From an uncultured bacterium (GTDB lineage Bacteria > Planctomycetota > UBA1135 > GCA-002686595), in assembly GCA_937896235.1 (NCBI GenBank), contig CALBMX010000022.1, positions 1 to 39,407 of the forward strand: DNA of 39,407 nucleotides, given 5' to 3'. Below the pieces are notes generated by a model. The model worked only from the letters and a program-made list of their open reading frames with translations. It was not told the origin of the DNA and ran no database searches. The position numbers and the translations under genes are program-made. This document shows positions 20,513-28,135 of the stretch, one piece after another. Within the stretch, counting starts at the first letter, position 1. The number at the start of each line of letters is the position of its first letter.

Positions 20513-20519
20513 CCTCGCC

Positions 20520-21710
20520 ATGAGTTCGATCGACCCCAAAACGGCGCGCTTTGAAACACGCGCGATTCACGCTGGCCAATCTCCGAACCCCGAAAACGGG
20601 GCCTTGATGACGCCAGTCTATTTCAACAGTACGTTCGCCCAACCGGCGCCCGGTGAGCCCCTGCTAGGCTACGAGTACTCTCGGACAACCAACCCGACGC
20701 GCACGGCGCTCGAGGAAAACTTGGCCTCGCTTGAAGGCGCGGACTGGGGCCTCTGCTTCGCCTCCGGCATGGCCGCCATCGACACCCTGATGTCGCTGGC
20801 GAATCCCGGCGACCACATCGTTGCCGGAATCGACCTATATGGCGGAACGTATCGCCTATTCACCAAGTTCTTCCAGCGCTATGGTGTGAAATTCACCTTC
20901 GTCGACACGACCGACCTTGCGGCGACTGAGGCGGCATTGAACGAGGCGGGTTCCACGCTCAAGTACCTATACATAGAGACACCCTCGAATCCGATGCTCG
21001 GCATTACCGATATCGAGGCCTGCGCTCGACTCGCGCACGCCGCGGGCACGCATCTTGTCGTCGACAACACCTTTGCGTCGCCATTCCTGCAGAGCCCGCT
21101 CGCCATGGGCGCCGATCTCGTCTTGCACTCCTGTACCAAATACTTGGCGGGCCACTCGGACGCGGTTGCGGGCGCTATCGTCGGCAACGATCCCGCTCTT
21201 CGCGAGGAGATCGCCTTCTATCAAAACACATGTGGAGGCCAGCTCGGCCCCATGTCGGCATTCCTTGTCATGCGCGGAACGAAGACTTTAGCCCTGCGCA
21301 TGGAACGGCACTCTGAAAACGCAATGGCCATCGCCAAGTTCCTCGAGTCCCGCGACGAAGTCGACAAGGTGATCTACCCAGGACTCGAATCCCATCCTGC
21401 CCACGCACTCGCCACGAAGCAAATGCGCTCATACGGCGGGATGATCTCTTTCGAGCTCAAATCCGGCGTCCCCGGCGGCAAGGCGTTTTCCATGGCGACA
21501 CAAGTCTTCACACTTGCCGAGTCCCTTGGCGGTGTCGAGTCGCTCGTCGAAGTTCCTCCGATCATGACGCACGCGTCGATCCCAGCGGCGGAACGCCAAG
21601 CAGCTGGAATGGCCGACGGCCTTGTGCGTCTATCGGTCGGCGTCGAGCACATTGACGACCTCTTGGCCGATGTAGAGCGTGGATTGATCGCGGCCGCCGC
21701 CGCAAAGTAA
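20520..21710 (+). CDS. Cystathionine gamma-lyase / gamma-synthase family enzyme
   Basis: PLP-dependent trans-sulfuration enzyme of 396 residues. It carries the cofactor lysine K207 in HSCTKYLAGHSD, the pyridine-nitrogen aspartate in VDNTFASPF (D182), the phosphate-binding YSRTTNPTR, and DLYGGTYRLF with the active-site tyrosine. E344 in SLVEVPPIMTHAS matches the glutamate of human cystathionine gamma-lyase (E339), which favours a lyase, but synthase activity cannot be excluded. I chose the ATG at 20520; an upstream in-frame start would add 127 residues that overlap the divergent gene. A TAGAAT element 7 bases before the ATG suggests a leaderless transcript. Confidence 0.9.
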   Translation: MSSIDPKTARFETRAIHAGQSPNPENGALMTPVYFNSTFAQPAPGEPLLGYEYSRTTNPTRTALEENLASLEGADWGLCFASGMAAIDTLMSLANPGDHIVAGIDLYGGTYRLFTKFFQRYGVKFTFVDTTDLAATEAALNEAGSTLKYLYIETPSNPMLGITDIEACARLAHAAGTHLVVDNTFASPFLQSPLAMGADLVLHSCTKYLAGHSDAVAGAIVGNDPALREEIAFYQNTCGGQLGPMSAFLVMRGTKTLALRMERHSENAMAIAKFLESRDEVDKVIYPGLESHPAHALATKQMRSYGGMISFELKSGVPGGKAFSMATQVFTLAESLGGVESLVEVPPIMTHASIPAAERQAAGMADGLVRLSVGVEHIDDLLADVERGLIAAAAAK

Positions 21711-21729
21711 GGGGCTTCACATCGCGATG

Positions 21730-21785
21730 CGAAAGTACCGCACATGCAAAGGGGCTCGGCCAGCTTTGCATGTGCGGTACTTTCG
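21730..21785. terminator. 22-bp perfect inverted repeat between convergent genes
   Basis: Arms 21730-21751 and 21764-21785 are perfectly complementary over 22 bases, with a 12-base loop. A 10-base palindrome CATCGCGATG (21720-21729) abuts the left arm. It lies between the convergent cystathionine gamma-lyase-like and HU genes, so bidirectional termination is the simplest role. Neither side has a U-tract, which is unusual for an intrinsic terminator. A protein-binding site or a small mobile palindrome are alternatives. Confidence 0.6.
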
Positions 21786-21809
21786 TACTGCGAGATGACG
21801 CGGTCGCCT

Positions 21810-22226
21810 CTAGCCGAACTTTGAATCCGGGTTCAAACTTGGGGGGCTGGAACGCTCAAAACCACTCGAGGGGTTCGGCTTGCCACTCGCCGCCTTTCCG
21901 GGTTGCTTCGCGGCCGCCTCTTCCGGTGTGTTCTCGCAGACGTTCTGCCGCATCTTGCGGCCAACTTTGAATTTCACGACGCGCTTCGCCGGCACTTGGA
22001 CCTTCTCCAAAGTACGCGGATTTTGCGCGCAGCGCGCGGCCCGCTCCTTGACTTCGAAAACGCCGAATTCGCGAAACTCTATGCGATGCCCCAACGCGAG
22101 CTCGTCGATGATGCAATCTAAGAAACTCTGAATCACGTCTTTGACCAAGACCTTCTTCACGCCGAGGTCAGCCGCGATGCGGTTGACCAGTTCCTTTTTT
22201 GTTGTAGTGCCGTTGAGGTCGCTCAT
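21810..22226 (-). CDS. HU/IHF-family DNA-binding protein with C-terminal tail
   Basis: Nucleoid-associated DNA-bending protein. From the ATG at 22224-22226 it is 138 residues. The first 95 or so are the HU fold: TKKELVNRIAADLGVKK, a helix pair, EFREFGVFEVKERAAR, and the DNA-arm motif QNPRTLEKVQVPAKRVVKF. The last 40 residues are rich in Pro, Ser, Ala and Gly and look disordered, an extension beyond the typical 90-residue HU. A GTG 15 bases upstream is a less likely start. HU-family is certain; HU versus IHF subtype is not. Confidence 0.93.
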   Translation of the reverse strand: MSDLNGTTTKKELVNRIAADLGVKKVLVKDVIQSFLDCIIDELALGHRIEFREFGVFEVKERAARCAQNPRTLEKVQVPAKRVVKFKVGRKMRQNVCENTPEEAAAKQPGKAASGKPNPSSGFERSSPPSLNPDSKFG

Positions 22227-22266
22227 TGGGGGGGAGGGCACCAGTATCTTCAGGCGCCTTACACCG

Positions 22267-22295
22267 ATTCTTAGATGGCACTAACCTTTCGTCAA
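22267..22295 (-). promoter_or_regulatory. Predicted promoter of the HU-family gene
   Basis: TTGACG (22290-22295) and AAGAAT (22267-22272) have 17-base spacing and point at the HU gene. Predicted transcription starts about 34 bases before the ATG. The promoter lies between the dtd stop and the HU start, so HU is probably expressed independently. Confidence 0.5.
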
Positions 22296-22328
22296 GTAAG
22301 AACTTGCGTCAGTTTGGGAACCCGTCCC

Positions 22329-22775
22329 TCAAGTGGCGATTTCTTCCAATATAAAGGTCACAGGCCCGTCGCCAACGCAATCCACCTCCATATGCGCGCC
22401 GAACACGCCACGCCCCACGGGAAGCCCCTCCCCCGCCAGTGTCTCAGCGAAAAGTTCGTAAAGGGGCTCAGCCTCAGAGGGTGGCGCAGCGGCGTCAAAA
22501 GACGGCCTGCGGCCCTTGCGGCCGTCAGCGGCCAAGGTGAACTGGCTCACAACCAAAGCTCCTCCCCCCACCTGGCTGGCGCTTAGGTTCATACGTCCTG
22601 TTTCATCTGCAAAAAAACGGAAACGCGAGATACGCAGGGCTAAGTTTTGGGCTTCTGTTGCGGTGTCACCCTTCATGACTCCCAAAAAGATCACCATGCC
22701 TCGCTGCACCTCTCCCACAACCTTCCCATCGACCCGCACGTGTGCCCGAATCACTCGCTGAACAACGGCTTTCAA
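22329..22775 (-). CDS. dtd: D-aminoacyl-tRNA deacylase
   Basis: Hydrolyses D-amino acids (and glycine mischarged on tRNA-Ala) from tRNA. The 148-residue product has both family signatures: SQFTLAAD near residue 78 and the C-terminal GDGPVTF containing the Gly-cisPro motif that excludes L-substrates. The N-terminus MKAVVQRVIRAHV aligns with E. coli Dtd. It starts at a TTG (22773-22775) that overlaps the TGA of the upstream lipoprotein gene, so it is translationally coupled. It appears to be the last gene of the trpS operon. Confidence 0.95.
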   Translation of the reverse strand: MKAVVQRVIRAHVRVDGKVVGEVQRGMVIFLGVMKGDTATEAQNLALRISRFRFFADETGRMNLSASQVGGGALVVSQFTLAADGRKGRRPSFDAAAPPSEAEPLYELFAETLAGEGLPVGRGVFGAHMEVDCVGDGPVTFILEEIAT

Positions 22776-23956
22776 GGCTCAACGTACCCATTTTGGCGAA
22801 GTCGCTCTAGTCGCACTTGAGCCTGAATTGCGAGCATGAGCCCGTCGAGCTCTTGGCCCTCTGCTTTGCCGGCCTGCACGCCCTCACTTATCATCTCAAG
22901 AGCCTCGCCCCATGCTTGAGCGGCCTTGGACGGATCCCCGAGCCAAAGTTCCTGCAGCATGGCGCGCTGCATTTTTGCGGTCGGCAACACGAGGCCGGCG
23001 GCTTCCGCGTCATCAAAGGTAGCGTCACAGATAGCCAAGGCATCGTCCACTCTTCCCTCGGATGTGAGCGCCGCCACCTTGACAAGTCCCGCGCGTATTT
23101 TGGTCCGCTTAGAGGGTCCGCCCCACGGCTGCCCTCCCTCACCGTCTTCGGATTCGAGCCCGCGTGTGTAATCGAGGGCATCCAGCGCATCGAGGGCGGC
23201 CTCCCCATCGCTCCGACGCACCCGCAGTATGGCCAAGTCCACAGCGGCGTCGTACCAGCTCGCAGAGTCGACCTCTGGCGCCTCAGCCGCCAGCTCCATC
23301 CAGTGGGCGAGGAGCGTCTCAGCATCCGAGCGCTCCGTCCCCCCCGCTTCGAGTCTCGACTCAAGTCGCCGTGCTTGGAGGTGCCCCGGATCCTCCTTAA
23401 GTGCTGCTCGAAGTTGGCTCTTCGCGCCGGTCAAATCTCCCGATTGAACGGCGTAAAACGCCAAGCCGTAGTGCGCCCAAGCACGCAGGGATTTGTCCTT
23501 TGTTCGGCCTTCAATAAGGAGATTGTCGAGAAGCAATTTCGCTGCGAGGGAGTCCGGCTCCACTCGCGCCGCTAACAATAAATCCAAAGGTAAGGTGGTA
23601 ACAAGAGACCTCTTACGAGCCATCTCTGCAAACTGGATACGAGCCTTCGGATCAAGAACCGGCGCTTCGAGGTGGCTCGCTTGGGAATGTGGAAGCGAGG
23701 CGATTTGCGCCTCTTGCATAAGGATGGCCGCGATGACGCATTCGGGTTGCGCGCGAAGCAAGGGATCTAGGAGCAGGGAGACGCTGTCGGCCGCTCCGTT
23801 TTCAAGGGCGGCTCGCGCAGCTCTCAAGGTCGGCTCCAGCCCGATGGGCACACGCCGGACGGACTCCCCCGAAAGCTCCCAATCCGCGACGAGCCCCGCG
23901 CTCCCGCAGCCGCTCAATGGCCAGATCAAAGCGCCCAATAGCGCCCATTTCGCCAT
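22772..23956 (-). CDS. Predicted TPR-containing lipoprotein
   Basis: Not a named family. From the ATG at 23954-23956 the 394-residue protein begins with a signal peptide ending in the lipobox LSGC (Cys17). The upstream in-frame extension is Arg-rich, overlaps the preceding gene and was rejected. The rest is almost entirely alpha-helical and Ala/Leu-rich. A recognisable TPR-like pair lies near residues 157-204 (AHYGLAFYAVQSGDLTGAKSQL...), with further degenerate repeats. A scaffold or adaptor role at the envelope is inferred. It lies 20 bases after another lipoprotein gene and overlaps dtd. Confidence 0.75.
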   Translation of the reverse strand: MAKWALLGALIWPLSGCGSAGLVADWELSGESVRRVPIGLEPTLRAARAALENGAADSVSLLLDPLLRAQPECVIAAILMQEAQIASLPHSQASHLEAPVLDPKARIQFAEMARKRSLVTTLPLDLLLAARVEPDSLAAKLLLDNLLIEGRTKDKSLRAWAHYGLAFYAVQSGDLTGAKSQLRAALKEDPGHLQARRLESRLEAGGTERSDAETLLAHWMELAAEAPEVDSASWYDAAVDLAILRVRRSDGEAALDALDALDYTRGLESEDGEGGQPWGGPSKRTKIRAGLVKVAALTSEGRVDDALAICDATFDDAEAAGLVLPTAKMQRAMLQELWLGDPSKAAQAWGEALEMISEGVQAGKAEGQELDGLMLAIQAQVRLERLRQNGYVEP

Positions 23957-23976
23957 CCTAGATAAGCGTCGCTCCC

Positions 23977-24489
23977 TCAATTGATTCCGCGGAAAACAAG
24001 CTTCTCGGCGCGCAGCTCTTCGCCACCGGAGAGCGGCCCGCGCCCGTCGGTGTTTCTCCACCAAACTCCACCGGTGGCAACGATGCGAACCTCCACGTCA
24101 CCCGGACGCTCGAGAACGTGGATGCTGTCGAGGGCAATGATCTCCCAGTTGTCCACACCCCCTCGAATCTCTATATAGCCTCTCGGATCCTTGCGCTTGA
24201 GCACCTGGAGGAACCCCTCGGGCATGGTATCCGCAGAGTAATCTAGGTTGGCGGGATCCTGGCGCAAAGCGACGTGATCTAGCAGGCCTTTTGGGCCTTC
24301 GATCACAACGTCATCGGCTACCAGGAGGGAGGCGCGAGTGAAGGCCACTGGCCATGGTACCGGGGCTGGAGCCAGGCTCTCATTTGTGACTTCTCCGGCC
24401 TTAGCCTCGCCAACTGTTCCCGAGCTTTCGCATGCGACAAACAGCGCGCTCGCCAAGGCAAGCGCGCTCCCTTTCCATAGAATCTTCAT
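23977..24489 (-). CDS. Predicted small lipoprotein, possibly LptC/OstA-like
   Basis: A 170-residue protein starting at the ATG 24487-24489, preceded by the good ribosome-binding sequence GAGGTGGAG. A GTG 9 bases upstream is less likely. The signal peptide ends in LFVAC (Cys20). The mature part has alternating hydrophobic and charged strands with repeated motifs such as LLVADDVVIEGPKG and IVATGGVWW...LRAEKLVF. This is suggestive of a beta-jellyroll like LptC/LptA, but that is a guess from pattern only. It lies between trpS and the TPR lipoprotein. Confidence 0.7.
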   Translation of the reverse strand: MKILWKGSALALASALFVACESSGTVGEAKAGEVTNESLAPAPVPWPVAFTRASLLVADDVVIEGPKGLLDHVALRQDPANLDYSADTMPEGFLQVLKRKDPRGYIEIRGGVDNWEIIALDSIHVLERPGDVEVRIVATGGVWWRNTDGRGPLSGGEELRAEKLVFRGIN

Positions 24490-24541
24490 TAACTCCACCT
24501 CGTAATAAGTCCCAATATATGGTCTGAAACGGTCTTTTGAA

Positions 24542-25543
24542 TCACTTTAGGCCGCAAGCACGCATCGCCCGATCCCGCACGACTTGCGCGCGCGCACGGG
24601 CTTTTTTCGCGCCCGCTTGAAGAATGCGCTCGACCTCGTCTGGATTGTCTAGAAGCTCTTCACGACGCTTTCGCGCAGGCGCGAAGTACTCCTCCATCGC
24701 CTCGACCACGCGCATCTTAAGGTGCCCGTAGCCCGGCGCGCCTTCGCCGCCAATCCGGACACGTGACTTCCAATCTTCAAGCTCCTCTTCGCCCAGGAAG
24801 AGCGCCAAGAAATCGAACAAGACAAGCTCCTCCGGGTCCTTGGGATCCTCGGGGGAGCGGCTGTCTGTCGGTACTCGTCCAATCGCCTTCTTCAGCTTCT
24901 TGCCCGACTCAAAAATCCAGATCGAGTTGCCGTAACTCTTGCTCATTTTTTGGCCGTCGACTCCCGGCACTTTCTGGAACCGCTTTGTCGCAGCCATCCG
25001 GTATTCGGGCCGGCAGAAGGCGTACCCTTCGGGCGCGTACTTACCGAAAGTGTTATTGAAGTAGCCCGCCATGTCCTGGGCCATCTCCACATGCTGAATC
25101 TGGTCTTTGCCGACGGGAACGATGTCCGAGTCGTAGGCGAGGATATCCGCGGCCATCAAAATCGGATAGGTGAACAAGCCAACGTTGGGCTTCACCCCGT
25201 TCGCCACCTTGTCTTTGTACGAGTGCGCGCGCTCGAGTAATCCCATTCCCGTCACACAGCTAAGTAGCCATGCGATCTCGTGCACTTCTGGCACGTCCGT
25301 TTGACGGAACAGCGAGCACTTCTCAGGATCCAGCCCTAGGGCGAGGTAGGTTATGGCTGTCTCCCTGACAAACTCGCGCAGCTCGTCCGGGTTCCGGCTA
25401 GTGGTAAGGGAGTGGTAGTCCGCAATGAAATAGAAGTGGTCCCCCGCCTCACTCGTGGCGTTGATGTGCTGGCGGATCGCCCCGAAGTAGTTGCCGAGGT
25501 GCAGGTATCCAGAAGACTGGATCCCGCTAAGAAATGTGGTCAT
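24542..25543 (-). CDS. trpS: Tryptophanyl-tRNA synthetase
   Basis: Class I synthetase charging tRNA-Trp. At 333 residues it has the usual bacterial length. The HIGH-equivalent motif is HLGN (15-18) in SGYLHLGNYFGAI, and KMSKS is at 199-203 in GQKMSKSYGN. The substrate-binding segment TYPILMAADILAYDSDIVPVGKDQ is intact. It is the first gene of a leftward group with two lipoproteins and dtd. No tRNA-Trp gene lies in the window. Confidence 0.98.
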   Translation of the reverse strand: MTTFLSGIQSSGYLHLGNYFGAIRQHINATSEAGDHFYFIADYHSLTTSRNPDELREFVRETAITYLALGLDPEKCSLFRQTDVPEVHEIAWLLSCVTGMGLLERAHSYKDKVANGVKPNVGLFTYPILMAADILAYDSDIVPVGKDQIQHVEMAQDMAGYFNNTFGKYAPEGYAFCRPEYRMAATKRFQKVPGVDGQKMSKSYGNSIWIFESGKKLKKAIGRVPTDSRSPEDPKDPEELVLFDFLALFLGEEELEDWKSRVRIGGEGAPGYGHLKMRVVEAMEEYFAPARKRREELLDNPDEVERILQAGAKKARARAQVVRDRAMRACGLK

Positions 25544-25624
25544 GGTGTCAGTTGGGCGCGGGTGAGCGCCTCGGGTCGCTCGTGAGCCTTTCGCAAGGTC
25601 GCACGGGGCGGCAAATCGTTGGAA

Positions 25625-25653
25625 TTTCTATGCGCGAAGTTAGCAGGGTGCAA
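25625..25653 (-). promoter_or_regulatory. Candidate trpS promoter
   Basis: TTGCAC (25648-25653) and TAGAAA (25625-25630) are spaced by 17 bases and point at trpS, giving a leader of about 75 bases. Each hexamer matches the consensus at four of six positions. No T-box or leader peptide was recognised in the leader. Confidence 0.35.
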
Positions 25654-25692
25654 GCTCTGCGTCCACTTGTGCACAACTTGCCTTGCAAAGGC

Positions 25693-25721
25693 TTGCCACG
25701 GAGCCTCAAGATCCTGAAAAT
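25693..25721 (+). promoter_or_regulatory. Candidate promoter of the repeat-lipoprotein/mla operon
   Basis: TTGCCA (25693-25698), a 17-base spacer and GAAAAT (25716-25721) precede the ATG at 25728 by 6 bases. Transcription would start at the start codon, giving a leaderless message. The match is moderate. Confidence 0.35.
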
Positions 25722-25727
25722 ACACCC

Positions 25728-27371
25728 ATGCCAATTTTGGGTAGGGAGAATCGAATCGGCCGCGGCTTGCACGTGTGGTTAGGCGTCATGTGCGCCCTCT
25801 TTTTGGGGGCGTGCGCTAGCCCAAGCTCCGATTGGCACTTGGCCCCGTTTGCAACCCATATGAACGGTTATGACGGTGGCACGACTACGGAGTTCGTTGG
25901 CGGCTCCGCTCTGATCAAGAATCCGGGTCCCTACGGCGGCCTGAAGGTTCGCGCCTTGCGGCCGCTCTTGTCCGAGACTTGGAACGAAGATGGTACGCGT
26001 GATCTCGATTGGTTGCCGCCGCTCGGGCGTACGTCTTGGCGAGAAGATGAGCTCGTCAGCTACTTCTTCCCTTTCTACACGGCGCGTTCAACACCCAATA
26101 GCGACCGCCGTAAGTTCATGATGCTGGTCTTGCCTGGCTTCTTGTACACCGAAGAAGCCGATGGTTCCGACCACATGGCTTGGTTTCCGCTCTATGGAGA
26201 CATCCGGAATTTCCTGACTTTCGACCGTATCCATTTCGTCGCGTTCCCCCTGTACATGCGCACGGAGCGCGAAAGCAACAACACCGACCACCTCCTCTTT
26301 CCCCTCTTGTCGTGGACCCGGCCCCAGAAAGACGCCGAAGGCAACCCTATTGGCGACATGGAAGGCTGGCGCGTCTGGCCCCTATTCGGCCACACCCAAC
26401 GCGAGGACAGCTACGACCGTACCTTCGCCCTGTGGCCGATCGTCAACCTCCAGACAAACCATCTGGAGAGGTCCGAAGGGAACCACGAGCACATTCGCAG
26501 CATTTTCCCCCTGTTCACACAAACGACTGTCGGCACCTATGAGGGCTACACCTTCCTTTGGCCCTTCTTTGGGTATGCAAGGGATCCACGGGCCGACTTC
26601 TTCCAACTGGACGCGCCTTGGCCTCTCGTCCGCATCCAGCGTGGTGGCAAGGCGACAGAGGGCATTGAGCGCACTCGATTTTGGCCGTTTTACGGCCATC
26701 TCAAGGCGGAACTAAAAGAGTCCACATCCATACTTTGGCCCATCGTCACTTGGAGTCATGAGGACTATGTCGGACACGATCGCGACAGCTTATCCATACT
26801 CCCGTTTTGGCGTAGCTGGACGGAATCCATCGACCGGGGAGAGCGCCAGGGTGAGGTCACGAGCTCCTGGCGGAAGTTGTGGCCACTCTGGAGCCAAGAG
26901 ACCGTCGGTCCTGTGAAAACCACAACCCTCACCCCGCTCAACCCTTTGATTCGAAGCGAGTTTGTCGACTTCCATTGGGGCTGGATGTGGCAACTCTACC
27001 GACAAATTGAAGATGGGCCCAATCAGACGGAGCGCAGCTGGCTCGGGCTGTGGTGGCGAGAAAAGAACGCGGTGGAAGATCGCAAATCCTTCACGGGCCT
27101 TTGGTCGAGACGCACAGTCAGGCACGATGATGTGGACTTCACAGAGACGTCTCTACTGTTCGGGCTTATTCGCTGGCGCAGTTCTGACGACGAAGTAACC
27201 GATTCGGGCCTAATGATGCCGGCATTCCCCGGTCCGGGATGGCCCACGATGGAGCTCCCTGCGGGTGGCGTCCAACATTCGCCCATGGAACACGAGCATA
27301 TAGACACCTTGAAGGACCAGAGACAAGCAACCACGGAGGACGAAGATGGCACTCTTCCGCGGGTTTATTGA
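25728..27371 (+). CDS. Aromatic-proline repeat lipoprotein of the mla operon
   Basis: No known family recognised. From the ATG at 25728 the 547-residue protein has a signal peptide and the lipobox LGAC (Cys29). The body then repeats a [W/F/L]-P-[L/F/I]-hydrophobic core followed by a polar turn and a second aromatic strand. The core prolines fall near residues 115, 136, 154, 174, 192, 218, 237, 261, 279, 299, 320, 338, 359, 386 and 403, a spacing of 17-27. This looks like a long series of beta hairpins, so a beta-propeller, beta-solenoid or barrel. The last 26 bases overlap mlaE, whose GGAGGA site lies inside this gene, so the genes are coupled. A role as outer-membrane or periplasmic partner of the lipid transporter is inferred. 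Confidence 0.75.
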   Translation: MPILGRENRIGRGLHVWLGVMCALFLGACASPSSDWHLAPFATHMNGYDGGTTTEFVGGSALIKNPGPYGGLKVRALRPLLSETWNEDGTRDLDWLPPLGRTSWREDELVSYFFPFYTARSTPNSDRRKFMMLVLPGFLYTEEADGSDHMAWFPLYGDIRNFLTFDRIHFVAFPLYMRTERESNNTDHLLFPLLSWTRPQKDAEGNPIGDMEGWRVWPLFGHTQREDSYDRTFALWPIVNLQTNHLERSEGNHEHIRSIFPLFTQTTVGTYEGYTFLWPFFGYARDPRADFFQLDAPWPLVRIQRGGKATEGIERTRFWPFYGHLKAELKESTSILWPIVTWSHEDYVGHDRDSLSILPFWRSWTESIDRGERQGEVTSSWRKLWPLWSQETVGPVKTTTLTPLNPLIRSEFVDFHWGWMWQLYRQIEDGPNQTERSWLGLWWREKNAVEDRKSFTGLWSRRTVRHDDVDFTETSLLFGLIRWRSSDDEVTDSGLMMPAFPGPGWPTMELPAGGVQHSPMEHEHIDTLKDQRQATTEDEDGTLPRVY

Positions 27372-28131
27372 GTTTGCGAGGGGCCTCGGCTTTCAAGTTG
27401 GCCTCTTCCTACAAGTCATCGCCAGGTTCCCACACATTCCAAAGCGACGTGCCTTTATTTCCTCTCAGCTTTATGGCGCTGGCAACAAGGTCCTACATGT
27501 CGTCCTTTTAGTCTCGTTCGTGATGGGCATGGTTCTGTCCTTACAAACGGGGCTTGTTCTTGCCGATTACGGACAACAGGACAAGGTCGGAATCGTCGTA
27601 GCCGTCACCATGGCGCGCGAAATGGGCCCGTTCACTACGGCTATCATTTTGGCGGCCACGGTAGGCAGTGCGCTCGCGGCGGAACTCGGCACGATGGCGG
27701 TTAGCGAGGAGCTCTCCGCACTCGAAGTCATCTCCGTTGACAAGGTCAGCTTCCTTGTGATGCCACGCGTCTTGGCCATGATCCTCATGGCACCTGTTCT
27801 AACGATCTTCGCTGACACGATGGGGATCGTTGGTGGTGGTTTTGTCGCTCAGTCTCAGCTTGGTGTCGGATCGCAGCTCTACTACGACTCCGCCCTCGAG
27901 TCCTTGCAAGGCCTAGGGGGACTGCTCGCCGTGCCGAAAGATGTCTATGGCGGTTTGATGAAATCGATGGTATTCGGTGCCGTGATTTCAATCATCTCCT
28001 GCGCCGAGGGTTTGCGTGCACGTGGAGGCGCACTAGGTGTTGGCAATGCGACCCGCACCGCCGTCCGGGACTCCATCATTGCGATCATCATTGTGAACTA
28101 CTTCATCACGTGGTTCCTTTACCAGAAGTAA
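27346..28131 (+). CDS. mlaE: MlaE-family phospholipid ABC transporter permease
   Basis: Inner-membrane permease of an Mla/MCE lipid transport complex. The 261-residue product matches the family in length, with an N-terminal amphipathic region and about five membrane helices. It has the conserved stretch GSALAAELGTMAVSEELSALEV before the FLVMPRVLAM motif, and the C-terminal GVGNATRTAVRDS. The start has a strong GGAGGA site (27335-27340) 5 bases before ATG. The gene overlaps the repeat lipoprotein by 26 bases and precedes mlaF by 4. Confidence 0.93.
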   Translation: MALFRGFIEFARGLGFQVGLFLQVIARFPHIPKRRAFISSQLYGAGNKVLHVVLLVSFVMGMVLSLQTGLVLADYGQQDKVGIVVAVTMAREMGPFTTAIILAATVGSALAAELGTMAVSEELSALEVISVDKVSFLVMPRVLAMILMAPVLTIFADTMGIVGGGFVAQSQLGVGSQLYYDSALESLQGLGGLLAVPKDVYGGLMKSMVFGAVISIISCAEGLRARGGALGVGNATRTAVRDSIIAIIIVNYFITWFLYQK

Positions 28132-28135
28132 GCTC

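Noticed and set aside
20139..20519. N-terminal extension of the cystathionine gamma-lyase-like gene by 127 residues
   Set aside because: The extension overlaps the divergent glycosyltransferase gene, is Ser/Pro/Arg-rich and unlike the family, and the ATG at 20520 gives the normal length.
23957..24064. Upstream start for the TPR lipoprotein
   Set aside because: The added 36 residues are arginine-rich, overlap the preceding lipoprotein gene and would bury the lipoprotein signal peptide.
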